NCBI RefSeq assembly: GCF_024498075.1
Contig: NZ_JANHOF010000005.1
Span: 186,001 to 250,000 of the forward strand
Origin: Paenibacillus mendelii
GTDB taxonomy: Bacteria > Bacillota > Bacilli > Paenibacillales > Paenibacillaceae
Length of the DNA: 64,000 nucleotides
Reading direction: 5' to 3'
Shown: positions 17,950 through 27,169 of the stretch, piece after piece
Numbering within the stretch: position 1 is the stretch's first letter
Layout of the letters: each line of letters opens with the position of its first letter
Position numbers and translations under genes: made by a program
The notes under the pieces: model-generated
The model's database searches: none
What the model saw: the letters and a program-made list of their open reading frames with translations, nothing else
What the model was told of the DNA's origin: nothing

Positions 17950-18345
17950 ATGAGCCGAAAAATTGGATACGTCACGATCTTAGTAAAGGATTATGATGAA
18001 GCAATCGCCTTTTACAAGGACATACTAGGGTTTGAGATCCTGGCGGACAACGCCTTTGGAAATGGAATGAGATGGGTAGCTATAGCTCCTTCCGCCAACA
18101 ATGAGACCTCTATTGTCCTGGTCAAGGCCGATACAAGCGACAAGCTCGCGAGATTGGGAAGCCAGGCGGCCAACCATGTATTTCTTGTCATTCATACAGA
18201 TGATTGCCGCCGCGATTACGAAGAAATGAAAGCACGAGGCGTTCATTTTTTCGGTGAACCCAGTGATGTCCCGTGGGGAGTCGAGGTCGTCTTTGAGGAT
18301 CTATACGGTAATCGATTTGATCTGGTTCAGCATAACGGATTCTAG
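17950..18345 (+). CDS. VOC (glyoxalase/bleomycin resistance) family protein
   Basis: A 131-residue vicinal-oxygen-chelate fold: RKIGYVTILVKDYDEAIAFY opens the first module, with FYKDILGFEIL, and the second ends in GVEVVFEDLYGNRFDLVQ, whose Glu is a typical metal ligand. GTG 17941 is an alternative in-frame start nearer the AAAGGA site. VOC proteins include glyoxalases, dioxygenases and antibiotic-binding proteins; the reaction cannot be told from sequence. Confidence 0.88.
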   Translation: MSRKIGYVTILVKDYDEAIAFYKDILGFEILADNAFGNGMRWVAIAPSANNETSIVLVKADTSDKLARLGSQAANHVFLVIHTDDCRRDYEEMKARGVHFFGEPSDVPWGVEVVFEDLYGNRFDLVQHNGF

Positions 18346-18406
18346 ACAAAACGACGCATGGCAGCAAAGCCGGCTAAGGCTTTATAAGAATTGAGGTGGT
18401 ACTCGA

Positions 18407-18937
18407 ATGGATGCCGAACAACTAAGAGCAAAGCAATTATTTACTTCGTACCAAGGAAACACCATTCGTATGCATCGGGCAGGTGAATATGAAGAATATA
18501 AGTCCTATCAGGTCTCAGAACAGACGGAAGCGGAATGGATTCAAGAAATGATTGATAGCTACACGAAACAATGCTCCATACGAGATTGGGAGGCTGTTTC
18601 ACACCTTGAGTCTATGGCGAGAGATTTTAAAGATCCCCGGATTTTAAACAATGTCGTACGCTTTGCATCCAAGCATATCATGAGTGCGGACAGCGTTGTT
18701 AAACTTATGTACGTCGAACATATAATAAATATCGTCCGCTCATTAAAAGGGGTTCTCTCAAAAGAATTATTATATGAGACCTTACACACTTCCAAACAAA
18801 TTCTAGATGATATTATATCGAAACCGCTGATTATTGATCCTGGTCATGAACTTGTCTTGTACAACATGAAGGACAAGAGGTCATTAAATCTTCGGGCGAA
18901 TAACAGCATGGAGGCATTGAAAAGCTTTCTGAACTAG
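18407..18937 (+). CDS. Hypothetical protein, helical, 176 residues
   Basis: Not recognised. It is a soluble, helix-rich, charged protein without signal peptide or membrane span. The start ATG follows GAGGTGG. The composition resembles helical-repeat or immunity-type proteins of Firmicutes, for example the segments DWEAVSHLESMARDFKDPRILNNV and YVEHIINIVRSLK split by turns. Codon use is somewhat A/T-richer than the sugar genes nearby, which could mark acquired DNA. It follows the VOC gene by 61 bases and precedes a hairpin. Confidence 0.65.
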   Translation: MDAEQLRAKQLFTSYQGNTIRMHRAGEYEEYKSYQVSEQTEAEWIQEMIDSYTKQCSIRDWEAVSHLESMARDFKDPRILNNVVRFASKHIMSADSVVKLMYVEHIINIVRSLKGVLSKELLYETLHTSKQILDDIISKPLIIDPGHELVLYNMKDKRSLNLRANNSMEALKSFLN

Positions 18938-18982
18938 GAGAACGAGCGCGGCAGAAGTTATCCGAAGCGATGCTGTACGAAC

Positions 18983-19023
18983 AAAATAAACCGTTCAAGG
19001 GAAGAGCTTGAGCGGCTTATTTA
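18983..19023 (+). terminator. Hairpin, possible terminator after the hypothetical gene
   Basis: AAATAAACCGTTCAAG pairs with CTTGAGCGGCTTATTT (a few wobbles) around a short GGAAGAG loop. The T tract after it is weak. The remainder of the gap to 19233 is A/T-rich with no other clear feature. Confidence 0.5.
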
Positions 19024-19233
19024 GGTTTCTTAGTGAACTAAGATCAGCCTTTTGATATCGTCCTCACAAATATATTTTCATCAGTCCGACCACCGCCGCC
19101 ATCAGGCAGGACTCAGGTACTGAATGTCGAATTTTATTACTGGTAAAATTTTGCGATAAAATTTGTAGCGCTAATTTGTTTCGGATGAGGGGAGCATTGC
19201 TAGAGAAGCTTGATTGATATGGATTTTTAACAC

Positions 19234-22200
19234 ATGAGAGGGATGATTCCTATTCGTATTTCAAGGCAATCAATGAAGAGGTTACTTTTGATTTTACTGA
19301 GTTTTATTGTAATTATTTCTGGCAGTCTCTCTATGAATCTGGTTGGAGATCGCGTATATGCAGCGGGAGGCACGATTACATTCAGTGGGCCGACGGGAGA
19401 TGTATTTGGTCCTGACAACATTGCCACAGATGGTGAAGGCGGTTCAACGGATATTCCTGGCATTACGATACAAGTGTTTGGAATCGATAACACAGGAGCA
19501 ATGCTTAGTCATGGGAAAATGTATTACTATGACGGCACAGATCAGAACTGGCCGGGATATCCGCCCTTAGTTATGTGGGGGGAGGAAGATGGAACGACAC
19601 CACCTTCTTATGGGCTGGCTATAAAATCTGCCGATGGATCAAACTTTAAGTTAAGCTCGGTCAATTTTTTGGATTGGGGCTTCTACGACGGCGATCAGTA
19701 CGCCATCGAAGTTTTTGATAATGGTATATCGAAAGGAAAGGGTACATTTTCCGGGAATTTGGTTGACAATTATATTGCCCTGAATCATTCATCAATATTG
19801 ACCTCGACATTCGATAACATTGACGAAGTCAGGATTTATAGAAATTCAGGGACATCCGATTCCTATGTTTCAATTAATGATATTGTCATTGCTGACGCGG
19901 TTTTACCTGACACCACGGCACCGGATCTCTCTGACGTTGGAAGCAGCAGCATAACCCAATCTGCCGCAACCGTAAGTGCCACGAGCAGCGAAGAGGCCAC
20001 GATGTATTACGTCATTACGACGAGCTCGACGATTCCTTCAAGGGAACAAGTTATAGCAGGTCAGAATCAAACGGGAGCGGCTGCTGTCAAGTCTGGTAAT
20101 GGAGCAGCAATAGCGGGCACAGCCAAAAGTTTCACTATAACCGGACTTACTGCTGGAACACAATATTATTATTATATTGTTGCAAGGGATAACAGCACTA
20201 ATACGAGTACGGTCAGTAACGGGGATTTTACAACGCTTGTCAACACCTACACGGTCACGTTCAAGGACTGGAATAACACCACGCTGAAGTCCGAGACAGT
20301 GAATCATGGAAGCGGCGCAACGGCTCCGGAGAATCCGGCGCGGGCGGGCTACACGTTTACCGGCTGGGATGTAGGGTTCGCGAACATTACTTCCGCGTTG
20401 ACCGTAACGGCGCAATATGAGGCGAATGAGTATACGGTGAGCTTCGATAGCACCGGAGGCAGCGTGGTGGATGCCATAGCGGCGGACTACGGCACGCAGA
20501 TTCTGGCTCCGGCTGCGCCGACGCAAATCGGCTACGCCTTCGCAGGCTGGTACAAGGAAGCCGCTTTGACGAATGAATGGAATTTCAGCGCCGACACGGT
20601 GCCGGTTAACGGCATTACGCTGTATGCGAAGTGGATGATCAACACCTACACAGTCACGTTCAAGGATTGGGATAACACCACGCTGAAGTCCGAGACAGTG
20701 AATCATGGAAGCGGCGCAACGGCTCCGGCGAATCCGGCGCGGGCGGGCTACACGTTCACCGGCTGGGATGTAGGGTTCGCGAACATTACTTCCGCGTTGA
20801 CCGTAACGGCGCAATATGAGGCGAATGAGTATACGGTGAGCTTCGATAGCACCGGAGGCAGCGTGGTGGATGCCATAGCGGCGGACTACGGCACGCAGAT
20901 TCTGGCTCCGGCTGCGCCGACGCAAATCGGCTACGCCTTCGCAGGCTGGTACAAGGAAGCTGCTTTGGCGAATGAATGGAATTTCAGCGCCGATACGGTG
21001 CCGGTTAACGGCATCACGCTGTATGCGAAGTGGACAGCGGTATATCACGTTACGTATAACGGCAATGGCAGCACGGGCGGCAGCGTACCGATTGACTCTA
21101 TGGAGTATGAATCGGGTGACGTGGTTACGGTAATCGGCAATACCCATTCATTAACAAGGTCTGGCTTCAGTTTTGCAGGGTGGAACACGCAATCTGACGG
21201 GAACGGCACCAACTATGCCGCATCAGATATCCTCGGGATAAGCAATACGAATGTTACTTTGTATGCGCGATGGAATATCGTTCCCTTCATGCCGGCGATC
21301 ACGAACCCAACCGTAACGGAGTCCAACTCGACAGGTGTTGATGTACTTGTCAACGGTAAGGTGGAGAGGCTGGGAACGGCAAACACAACCAAGGTGAACG
21401 GTCAGACAGTGACCACCATTACCCTGAATCAGGGCAAGTTAGAAGAAAGACTCAAGAATGAAGGCCGAGGCGCAGTTATCACGATTCCGTTCACCGCCAA
21501 CTCGGATGTTGTGATTGGGAAACTGAACGGCCTTATGCTCAACAGCCTTGAGAAAGGTCTGGCGACTGTCGTCCTTCAAACAGAGAACGGCAGCTACACA
21601 CTGCCAGCTCAGCAGATTAATATTCAGGCCATAGCCGCTCAATTTGGGGCAAATACGGATTTGCAGGATATTAGCGTACAAATTGAAATCGCAGCATCGA
21701 CAATGGAAACCATGAAGATCGTGGAGTATTCCGCATCTAATGGCAATTTCACCGTTATTGTTCCGCCGCTCAACTTTACGGTTACAGCAACTTATGGAGA
21801 CCGTTCAATGGAAGTGTCCGGATACAATGCGTATGTCCAGCGTTCAGTTGTCATTCCGGATGGCGTAGATCCGAATAAAATCACGACCGGGCTAGTTGTG
21901 GAGCAAGACGGGGCTGCTCGTCATGTACCGACCAAAGTCGAATTTCATGAAAGCAAGTATTACGCTCAGTTAAACAGCTTGACTAACAGCACCTACGCGG
22001 TTGTGTGGCACCCGCTCGAGTTCACGGATGTTGCCCAACATTGGGCGAAAGCCGCAGTGAATGATATGGGATCGCGAATGATCATAAGCGGCATCGGGGA
22101 TAACCTGTTCAACCCGAATCAAGATATTACACGAGCGGAGTTCGCAGCGATCGTCATTCGCGGATTAGGGTTGAAGTTGGGGAGCGGACCGGCAATATTC

Positions 22201-22581
22201 GCCGATGTGAAGAGCTCGGATTGGTATAGCGACGCGATTCAAACAGCCTATTCTTATGGCTTGATCACCGGATACGGAGATGGAACGTTTCGGCCGCTGG
22301 ATAAGATTACTCGCGAGCAAGCCATGTTGATCATCGCCAAAGCAATGAAGATTACTGGTTTGCAGATGAAATTGACCGAAGCATCGATTGAAACATTTCT
22401 GAATCCGCTCGTGGACGCGTCCGATGTATCCGAATGGGCCAAGAGGAGTGTCGCTGACAGCATACAGTCAGGGATCGTTTCAGGAAGAAATAATACCCGC
22501 CTCGCTCCGAAGGCAAATATGACAAGAGCCGAGGTTGCAGTTATTATTCAGAAGCTTCTTCAGAAATCGGATTTGATTTAA
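19234..22581 (+). CDS. SLH-domain surface protein with InlB-type B repeats
   Basis: A 1115-residue secreted protein. A signal peptide (MKRLLLILLSFIVIISGS, cleaved near VYAAGG) follows a 13-residue leader; ATG 19273 is the alternative start, and neither has a strong ribosome binding site. In order: an N-terminal beta-rich domain (45-225), a fibronectin III-like module (230-335), Listeria-Bacteroides (Flg_new) repeats with the GYTFTGWDV and GYAFAGWYKE motifs (336-685), a linker region (690-920) and three SLH motifs (about 930-1115; FTDVAQHWAKAAVNDM, FADVKSSDWYSDAI, SEWAKRSVADSIQSGI). SLH modules bind secondary cell wall polymer, so it is displayed on the surface, possibly in adhesion or polysaccharide binding. 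Confidence 0.93.
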   Translation: MRGMIPIRISRQSMKRLLLILLSFIVIISGSLSMNLVGDRVYAAGGTITFSGPTGDVFGPDNIATDGEGGSTDIPGITIQVFGIDNTGAMLSHGKMYYYDGTDQNWPGYPPLVMWGEEDGTTPPSYGLAIKSADGSNFKLSSVNFLDWGFYDGDQYAIEVFDNGISKGKGTFSGNLVDNYIALNHSSILTSTFDNIDEVRIYRNSGTSDSYVSINDIVIADAVLPDTTAPDLSDVGSSSITQSAATVSATSSEEATMYYVITTSSTIPSREQVIAGQNQTGAAAVKSGNGAAIAGTAKSFTITGLTAGTQYYYYIVARDNSTNTSTVSNGDFTTLVNTYTVTFKDWNNTTLKSETVNHGSGATAPENPARAGYTFTGWDVGFANITSALTVTAQYEANEYTVSFDSTGGSVVDAIAADYGTQILAPAAPTQIGYAFAGWYKEAALTNEWNFSADTVPVNGITLYAKWMINTYTVTFKDWDNTTLKSETVNHGSGATAPANPARAGYTFTGWDVGFANITSALTVTAQYEANEYTVSFDSTGGSVVDAIAADYGTQILAPAAPTQIGYAFAGWYKEAALANEWNFSADTVPVNGITLYAKWTAVYHVTYNGNGSTGGSVPIDSMEYESGDVVTVIGNTHSLTRSGFSFAGWNTQSDGNGTNYAASDILGISNTNVTLYARWNIVPFMPAITNPTVTESNSTGVDVLVNGKVERLGTANTTKVNGQTVTTITLNQGKLEERLKNEGRGAVITIPFTANSDVVIGKLNGLMLNSLEKGLATVVLQTENGSYTLPAQQINIQAIAAQFGANTDLQDISVQIEIAASTMETMKIVEYSASNGNFTVIVPPLNFTVTATYGDRSMEVSGYNAYVQRSVVIPDGVDPNKITTGLVVEQDGAARHVPTKVEFHESKYYAQLNSLTNSTYAVVWHPLEFTDVAQHWAKAAVNDMGSRMIISGIGDNLFNPNQDITRAEFAAIVIRGLGLKLGSGPAIFADVKSSDWYSDAIQTAYSYGLITGYGDGTFRPLDKITREQAMLIIAKAMKITGLQMKLTEASIETFLNPLVDASDVSEWAKRSVADSIQSGIVSGRNNTRLAPKANMTRAEVAVIIQKLLQKSDLI
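20242..21040. repeat. 399-bp in-gene duplication encoding two B-repeat pairs
   Basis: AACACCTACAC starts at 20242 and again at 20641, 399 bases (133 codons) apart. The two copies are almost identical at DNA level, including synonymous sites, so the duplication is recent or kept uniform by conversion. A long minus-strand open frame here is an artefact of the repeats. Confidence 0.95.
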
Positions 22582-22629
22582 AAGGGGCATTAACCAGCCT
22601 CTAAACCAGCCTATTTCCGTGCGAAGAAC

Positions 22630-22698
22630 AGCACCCCTTAGAACTGACATTGGAATAAACCTTTGGTTTATCCGGTGAAAATCTAGGGGGTGTATTTT
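22630..22698. terminator. Long hairpin between convergent genes
   Basis: CACCCCTTAGA pairs with TCTAGGGGGTG (one bulge); inside it ATAAACC pairs with GGTTTAT around TTT. A T-rich TATTTTAAT follows on the plus strand. It lies between the SLH gene and the convergent AraC gene and probably terminates both. Confidence 0.65.
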
Positions 22699-22702
22699 AA
22701 TC

Positions 22703-23590
22703 TCATTTATCCTTAGGCGCCTGCGAAAAGGCCTGACGGTAATCGCGCGGAGTCATATGCTTGATTTCTTTAAAAACACGGGAAAAGGTGCGAAAGGATT
22801 CGAAGCCGACGTCGAACGAAATTTCGGAGATGGTCATAGGAGTCATTAGAAGAAGCGTAGAGGCTCTTCGGATTCGCAGGGTGTGGATATAATCCGTGAA
22901 GCTGCGGCCCAGGTGCTTATTGAACAAACGGCTGATCGAAGCGGGACTTACGTTAAAAATAGCAGATAAGTTTTCCTGCGCGATATTGTCCAGATAGTGG
23001 GCATGCACATATTGAATGATTTTCCAGTCGTCGGATTTCAAAGATGAAGGCCGGGGGTCGGCATCAATCGATGAGGGAGCGGCGTGTGAGCGAACATAGA
23101 TCAACAGCGCTTCGATCAGTTTTGAGCGAATCGAACTGTTACGGCCAATTTCGGAATTCCGGTATTCCCGGTATATATGCGAACAGGCCTGCTTCATGCT
23201 GGCCGATTCATGGTCATCGAGATCCTTATGGGAAGGGAGTCTGTCGCCAACTTGCAGAAGAAGCTGGCCAAGCTCACTATCCGTCTGCGATTCAAAAATC
23301 AGGTTAATATCGAACATGCAGCAGTAAACCTGAAGAGGGGTATCCGGGCTGCTGTGAAATTCGTGCAGATGATGCGGGAGCAGAAAGCTGACAGACCCCG
23401 GCTTCAACGCATAAGGAACCCCGTTTAAGATTTCCGTTCCATAGCCCTCGATTACATAGGAAAGCTCAACAAAATCATGGTAATGCAGCGGTATGTTCTG
23501 AATAGTATTAAACAAACAGTAGAAGGGGATTTGTCCTTTATTGATGTTGGCAAAGCTGAGTGAATCCATATACTCCGGATAAACGGTCAT
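22703..23590 (-). CDS. AraC family transcriptional regulator
   Basis: A 295-residue regulator. The N-terminal cupin (PLHYHDFVELSYVIEGYG, LKPGSVSFLLPHHLHEF) would sense a small molecule. The C-terminal domain (about 185-290) has IRRASTLLLMTPMTISEIS and the second helix-turn-helix FDVGFESFRTFSRVFKEI with the family's TPRDYRQ ending. The start at 23590 follows GGGAGGT. It is transcribed away from the ceramidase-like gene at 23880, so the shared 289-base gap probably holds its operators, although I see no clear palindrome there. Confidence 0.94.
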   Translation of the reverse strand: MTVYPEYMDSLSFANINKGQIPFYCLFNTIQNIPLHYHDFVELSYVIEGYGTEILNGVPYALKPGSVSFLLPHHLHEFHSSPDTPLQVYCCMFDINLIFESQTDSELGQLLLQVGDRLPSHKDLDDHESASMKQACSHIYREYRNSEIGRNSSIRSKLIEALLIYVRSHAAPSSIDADPRPSSLKSDDWKIIQYVHAHYLDNIAQENLSAIFNVSPASISRLFNKHLGRSFTDYIHTLRIRRASTLLLMTPMTISEISFDVGFESFRTFSRVFKEIKHMTPRDYRQAFSQAPKDK

Positions 23591-23879
23591 GAGACGGACC
23601 TCCCTTCATGAACGATAGTACTATGATGCAGGGGAAACTTCCAGCACTATTTCAATGCGCAAAATCTGTCATGTTTCTTGAAAAAATGGCCGAACTCCAA
23701 TTGCCGAGGGCATTATGATCAAGGATGAAAGGCAGCAAAGCGGGTTATTCACAATCACTGAACTGCGCTGCTCGAACTACGATCCGCGATACTCGTCATG
23801 ATCGCTCCCGCGGCGGCTGTCCGGATCGCAGGGTGGAGTGCAGCGAATATCGCAACATTATTGAGGAGGGGTCGGATTG

Positions 23880-25196
23880 ATGGTTCAGCTGCGTTTGGGA
23901 ACAACTAAAGTCGACATTACCCCCGGTCACCCGGTTCCACTGTCGGGATTCGCCTCCCGCGGCAATCGGGTGTTCGAACGGATCGCAAGCCGTTTGTTCG
24001 TGCGCACCTTCGTTTTTGAGCAGACCGCGGCAGACGGTTCCATTGATCGGGCATTGCTTCTGTCGGCGGATCTTCTGTTCTGGTCCAATGAAAGCGTTCG
24101 CAAGCTGCGCTCGCAAATTCAAGAGCGATACGGGATCCCGGCTGAGCGCACCATCCTGCATGCCACGCATACGCATTCCGGACCTTCGGTCTCGGAGCAG
24201 ACCATCGGATTGGGCGTTCCCGACCAAGCTTATTTGGCCGGCCTGGAGCGTTCATTGATGGACAGCATTGATCTGGCAATAAGGAATATCGAGCCCGTAA
24301 CGGTTTACAGGGGGACGGGTTCCTGCGAGATCGGAGTCAACCGCAGGGAGCTCAGGCAGGGGCAAATCATCCTCGGACGCAATTCGCAGGGGCTGGTGGA
24401 CAACGAAGTGAATGCGATCGTATTCGCAACGAATCAGGGGCGTCATAAGGCGCTGCTCGTTCATTATACCTGTCACCCGACGCTTACGGATGCCAATGCC
24501 GTCTCATCCGAGTTCTGCGGACATGCAATGGATGTGCTGGAGCAGCGGATGCAGCACGACGAGACGGTATGCGCGTACCTGCAGGGCTGCTGCGGCGATA
24601 TCAATCCATATGGAAGTAAGAACGCGGGTTTTGATGGGGATACGGCAATCTCGAAGCTGGGGGAAGTGCTGGCCGAAGCCGTTCTGGCTCTACTGGCTGA
24701 CGGTCTTCACAAGCAGGCGTACGCCCCGTTCGATGCCGCGCAGGTCGTGGATAAGCTCCCGTTTGCCCGCCTTCCTGACAAGGATGAGCTCATGAGGCTT
24801 GCCGCAGAGGAAGTCGAACAATCGCCCTGGAGGTTGCTCGCCTCCCGTTATCTGAAGAATCCCGATCTGCTGAAGGCATATGCTCCATTCGAGGTTACGC
24901 GGTTCCGAGTCGCGAAGAACTTGACTTTGGCGGCTATGAATGCGGAGATGGTCGTTAGCTACGGTCTGTTTATGAAAAGTCTTGGCGTGGGCTTAATCCC
25001 CCTCGCTTACAGTAATGGAATGATCGGGTATGTGACGACTGCGAAGCAGCTGGAAGAGGGCGGCTATGAACCGCATGATTCCGTCCCTTATTTTGGAAAC
25101 CCGGCACCCTTCGATGAAAACGTGGAAGAGAAGGTGCTTCGTATGCTCAAGAAGTTATTCGCAAGCCCTAATGGAGGTGAACATGCAGATGAATAA
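23880..25196 (+). CDS. Neutral/alkaline ceramidase-like N-terminal domain protein
   Basis: TTG 23877 and ATG 23880 are adjacent; the ATG is preferred (438 residues) after GAGGAGGGG. The domain begins with GTTKVDITPGHPVPLSGF, typical of the ceramidase superfamily; His residues in ATHTHSGPS match the zinc-binding histidines, followed by HYTCHPTLTDANAVSSEFCG and GCCGDINPYG. True neutral ceramidases are secreted and about 650 residues; this one lacks a signal peptide and the C-terminal domain, so it is a cytoplasmic hydrolase of unknown amide substrate. It overlaps the aminotransferase gene by 14 bases. Confidence 0.82.
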   Translation: MVQLRLGTTKVDITPGHPVPLSGFASRGNRVFERIASRLFVRTFVFEQTAADGSIDRALLLSADLLFWSNESVRKLRSQIQERYGIPAERTILHATHTHSGPSVSEQTIGLGVPDQAYLAGLERSLMDSIDLAIRNIEPVTVYRGTGSCEIGVNRRELRQGQIILGRNSQGLVDNEVNAIVFATNQGRHKALLVHYTCHPTLTDANAVSSEFCGHAMDVLEQRMQHDETVCAYLQGCCGDINPYGSKNAGFDGDTAISKLGEVLAEAVLALLADGLHKQAYAPFDAAQVVDKLPFARLPDKDELMRLAAEEVEQSPWRLLASRYLKNPDLLKAYAPFEVTRFRVAKNLTLAAMNAEMVVSYGLFMKSLGVGLIPLAYSNGMIGYVTTAKQLEEGGYEPHDSVPYFGNPAPFDENVEEKVLRMLKKLFASPNGGEHADE

Positions 25197-26385
25197 GCCT
25201 CATTTGGCGACAGATGGCGGCAGTCCGGTGAGAACGCAGCCTTTCGCGGAATGGCCTATATTCGGTGAATTGGAAGAGAAATTAGTGCTGGAGGCCGTTC
25301 GCTCGGGTAATTGGGGCGGAGTCAGTCCTGATAAAATAAGGCAATTTGAAGAAAAATTCGCCGCGCTTCATGATGCACGCTATGCCATCTCCGTCAACAA
25401 CGGAACAATCGCGCTTAGCATCGCTCTTCTGGCTGGAGGAGTGGATGCAGGGGATGAGGTTATTATGCCTCCGTATACGTTTATTGCGACAGCCACCGCT
25501 GCCTTATTGATCGGAGCGATTCCCGTATTTGCGGATGTTGATGAATCCATGCTGCTGGACCCCGAGAGGGTGGAAGCTGCGATCACATCCTCGACAAAGG
25601 CGATTATCGCCGTTCATCTGGCAGGTGCTCCGGCCAATATGACCAAGTTAAAGGAAATCTCGGATAGGCACGGTCTTGTTCTAATTGAAGATGCGGCGCA
25701 GGCCGTGGGAGCCCGGTGGGAAGAACGCGGCGTTGGCGCGATCGGAGACTTGGGTACGTTCAGCCTGCAGTCGAGCAAAAACCTGAATTGCGGAGAAGGC
25801 GGCGTCATTCTAAGCAATAATGAAGCGCTGGCCGATCATGCCTGGTCGCTGCATAATTGCGGACGCGTAGGAAACGGCAAGTGGTATCAGCATGACATCG
25901 TCGGCTGGAACTTCCGCTTCAGCGAAATACAGGCTGCGCTGGCGGTTGCCCAGCTTACCAGGCTCGAGGATCAGATGGCCATCCGTGAGCAGCGAGCGAA
26001 GCAATTGAATGATCGGCTGAGTGCCATGGAAGGCATCCGAACCGTTGCGTATGACAGCCGAATCACTCGGCATGCTAATCACCTCTATTTATTCAAGCTG
26101 GATCGCGGGATTACGGATCAGGTAGACAAAGCAGATTTTATCCGCAAGCTCAATGCCGAGGGGATTCCCGTCACGGATGGATACGTGCCGCTAAATGCCA
26201 ACGCTGCAATTATTAACAGAACCCGGGAGCTGCTCGGTGTAGAGCGTCGCTATAGCTGCCCGGCAGCGGAACGGGCAGCGGACAAGGAAGTGTTGTGGCT
26301 CTACCAGAATGTATTGCTTGGTTCAGAAAGCGACATCGAAGATATCGCGGCCGGAATCGAGAAGGTCATTCAATCCTATCAGTAG
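25183..26385 (+). CDS. DegT/DnrJ/EryC1/StrS family PLP aminotransferase
   Basis: The frame runs back to 25066, but ATG 25183 after GGAGGTGA is chosen (400 residues), overlapping the preceding gene by 14 bases. Motifs: NNGTIALSIALLAGG, PPYTFIATATAALLIGA, IEDAAQAVGA (PLP Asp) and FSLQSSKNLNCGEGG with the Schiff-base Lys. The family transaminates keto sugars or scyllo-inosose. Coupling to a ceramidase-like amidohydrolase suggests handling of an amino sugar or amino-cyclitol in a catabolic direction (inference). There are no nucleotide-sugar synthesis genes nearby. Confidence 0.93.
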   Translation: MQMNKPHLATDGGSPVRTQPFAEWPIFGELEEKLVLEAVRSGNWGGVSPDKIRQFEEKFAALHDARYAISVNNGTIALSIALLAGGVDAGDEVIMPPYTFIATATAALLIGAIPVFADVDESMLLDPERVEAAITSSTKAIIAVHLAGAPANMTKLKEISDRHGLVLIEDAAQAVGARWEERGVGAIGDLGTFSLQSSKNLNCGEGGVILSNNEALADHAWSLHNCGRVGNGKWYQHDIVGWNFRFSEIQAALAVAQLTRLEDQMAIREQRAKQLNDRLSAMEGIRTVAYDSRITRHANHLYLFKLDRGITDQVDKADFIRKLNAEGIPVTDGYVPLNANAAIINRTRELLGVERRYSCPAAERAADKEVLWLYQNVLLGSESDIEDIAAGIEKVIQSYQ

Positions 26386-26432
26386 CTAATAGGCTGCTGC
26401 AAGTAGTTTGGTTCATCTCTAATAATCAAAGC

Positions 26433-26468
26433 AGATCCAGTGAGGGTTATGGAACCTTCACTGGATCT
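26433..26468. terminator. Bidirectional terminator
   Basis: AGATCCAGTGAGGGTT pairs with AACCTTCACTGGATCT (one bulged G) around ATGG, between the aminotransferase and the convergent TetR gene. Confidence 0.8.
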
Positions 26469-26489
26469 GTTGCGTGTTAAATAGTTTAT

Positions 26490-27071
26490 TCATTGGCGAT
26501 GCGCCTCGATCAATGTGGCTGCCGCATTGACAACTTCTGCCGCGGGGCTGTCAGCTCCGATAAACCGGGACGACATACAGAACCCTTCCAGCAGCACGAA
26601 CAGCTGGCGGGCAAGAAACCGGGGTGACTTCAATCCGGCTTGCTCACATAGAGATTCCAGGCGCTTCAGGATCGATTGCTTATGATGGACGGCCGACATA
26701 TTGGCGACATGATCAGGAAATGGGAATTCGACAGCAACGGCTTGATAAAGGCAGAAAGTCGACTGCGGAGAGGATGAATGCTGCTTGGCAACGGCTTCAA
26801 ATATAGCGAGGAGCTGCTGCTTGGGATCGGATATTCCATCGACCGTATTCTCGAACCATTCCCAGTATAACTCGTCGGATCGCTCCAGGATCGCAACTAT
26901 AAGATGATCCTTGGAAGGAAAATGCTTGTACATCGTCATCTTCGTGATACCGGATTCGGCTACAATCGAATCGACACCGACAGCGTGGAACCCTTTTTGA
27001 AAAAATAATGTGCTCGCGGTAACCAGCAGCTGCTCGCGTGCAGCTGATTTCTTTTCGGCCGATATACGCAT
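26490..27071 (-). CDS. TetR/AcrR family repressor
   Basis: The frame is open to 27125, but ATG 27071 follows GAGGTGAG at a good distance and gives 193 residues. The helix-turn-helix lies at residues 10-55 (LVTASTLFFQKGFHAVGVDSIV then SGITKMTMYKHFPSKDHL), the TetR signature. The rest is a helical ligand-binding domain. It is divergent from the NADP oxidoreductase gene with two palindromic operators between them, so it most likely represses both itself and that gene until an inducer binds. Confidence 0.94.
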   Translation of the reverse strand: MRISAEKKSAAREQLLVTASTLFFQKGFHAVGVDSIVAESGITKMTMYKHFPSKDHLIVAILERSDELYWEWFENTVDGISDPKQQLLAIFEAVAKQHSSSPQSTFCLYQAVAVEFPFPDHVANMSAVHHKQSILKRLESLCEQAGLKSPRFLARQLFVLLEGFCMSSRFIGADSPAAEVVNAAATLIEAHRQ

Positions 27072-27099
27072 GAAAATCTCACCTCTTCTGGTTGACATT

Positions 27100-27146
27100 A
27101 TACAGATCGGTATATATACTGTCAATGTAAGTATACAGACCTGTAT
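27100..27146. promoter_or_regulatory. Two TetR-type operators in the divergent promoter region
   Basis: ATACAGATCGGTAT (27100-27113) and ATACAGACCTGTAT (27133-27146) share the pattern ATACAGN2CNGTAT. The second is a perfect palindrome, the first has one mismatch. Their centres are 33 bases apart, about three helical turns, which suits cooperative binding of two dimers. Confidence 0.75.
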
Positions 27147-27169
27147 GTATATTGAGGAGGCGGAAGAGG

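Noticed and set aside
20038-21147. 369-codon open frame on the minus strand
   Set aside because: It lies opposite the B repeats of the SLH protein, whose identical copies and codon bias keep the opposite frame open. The translation is Arg-rich and repetitive with no start signal.
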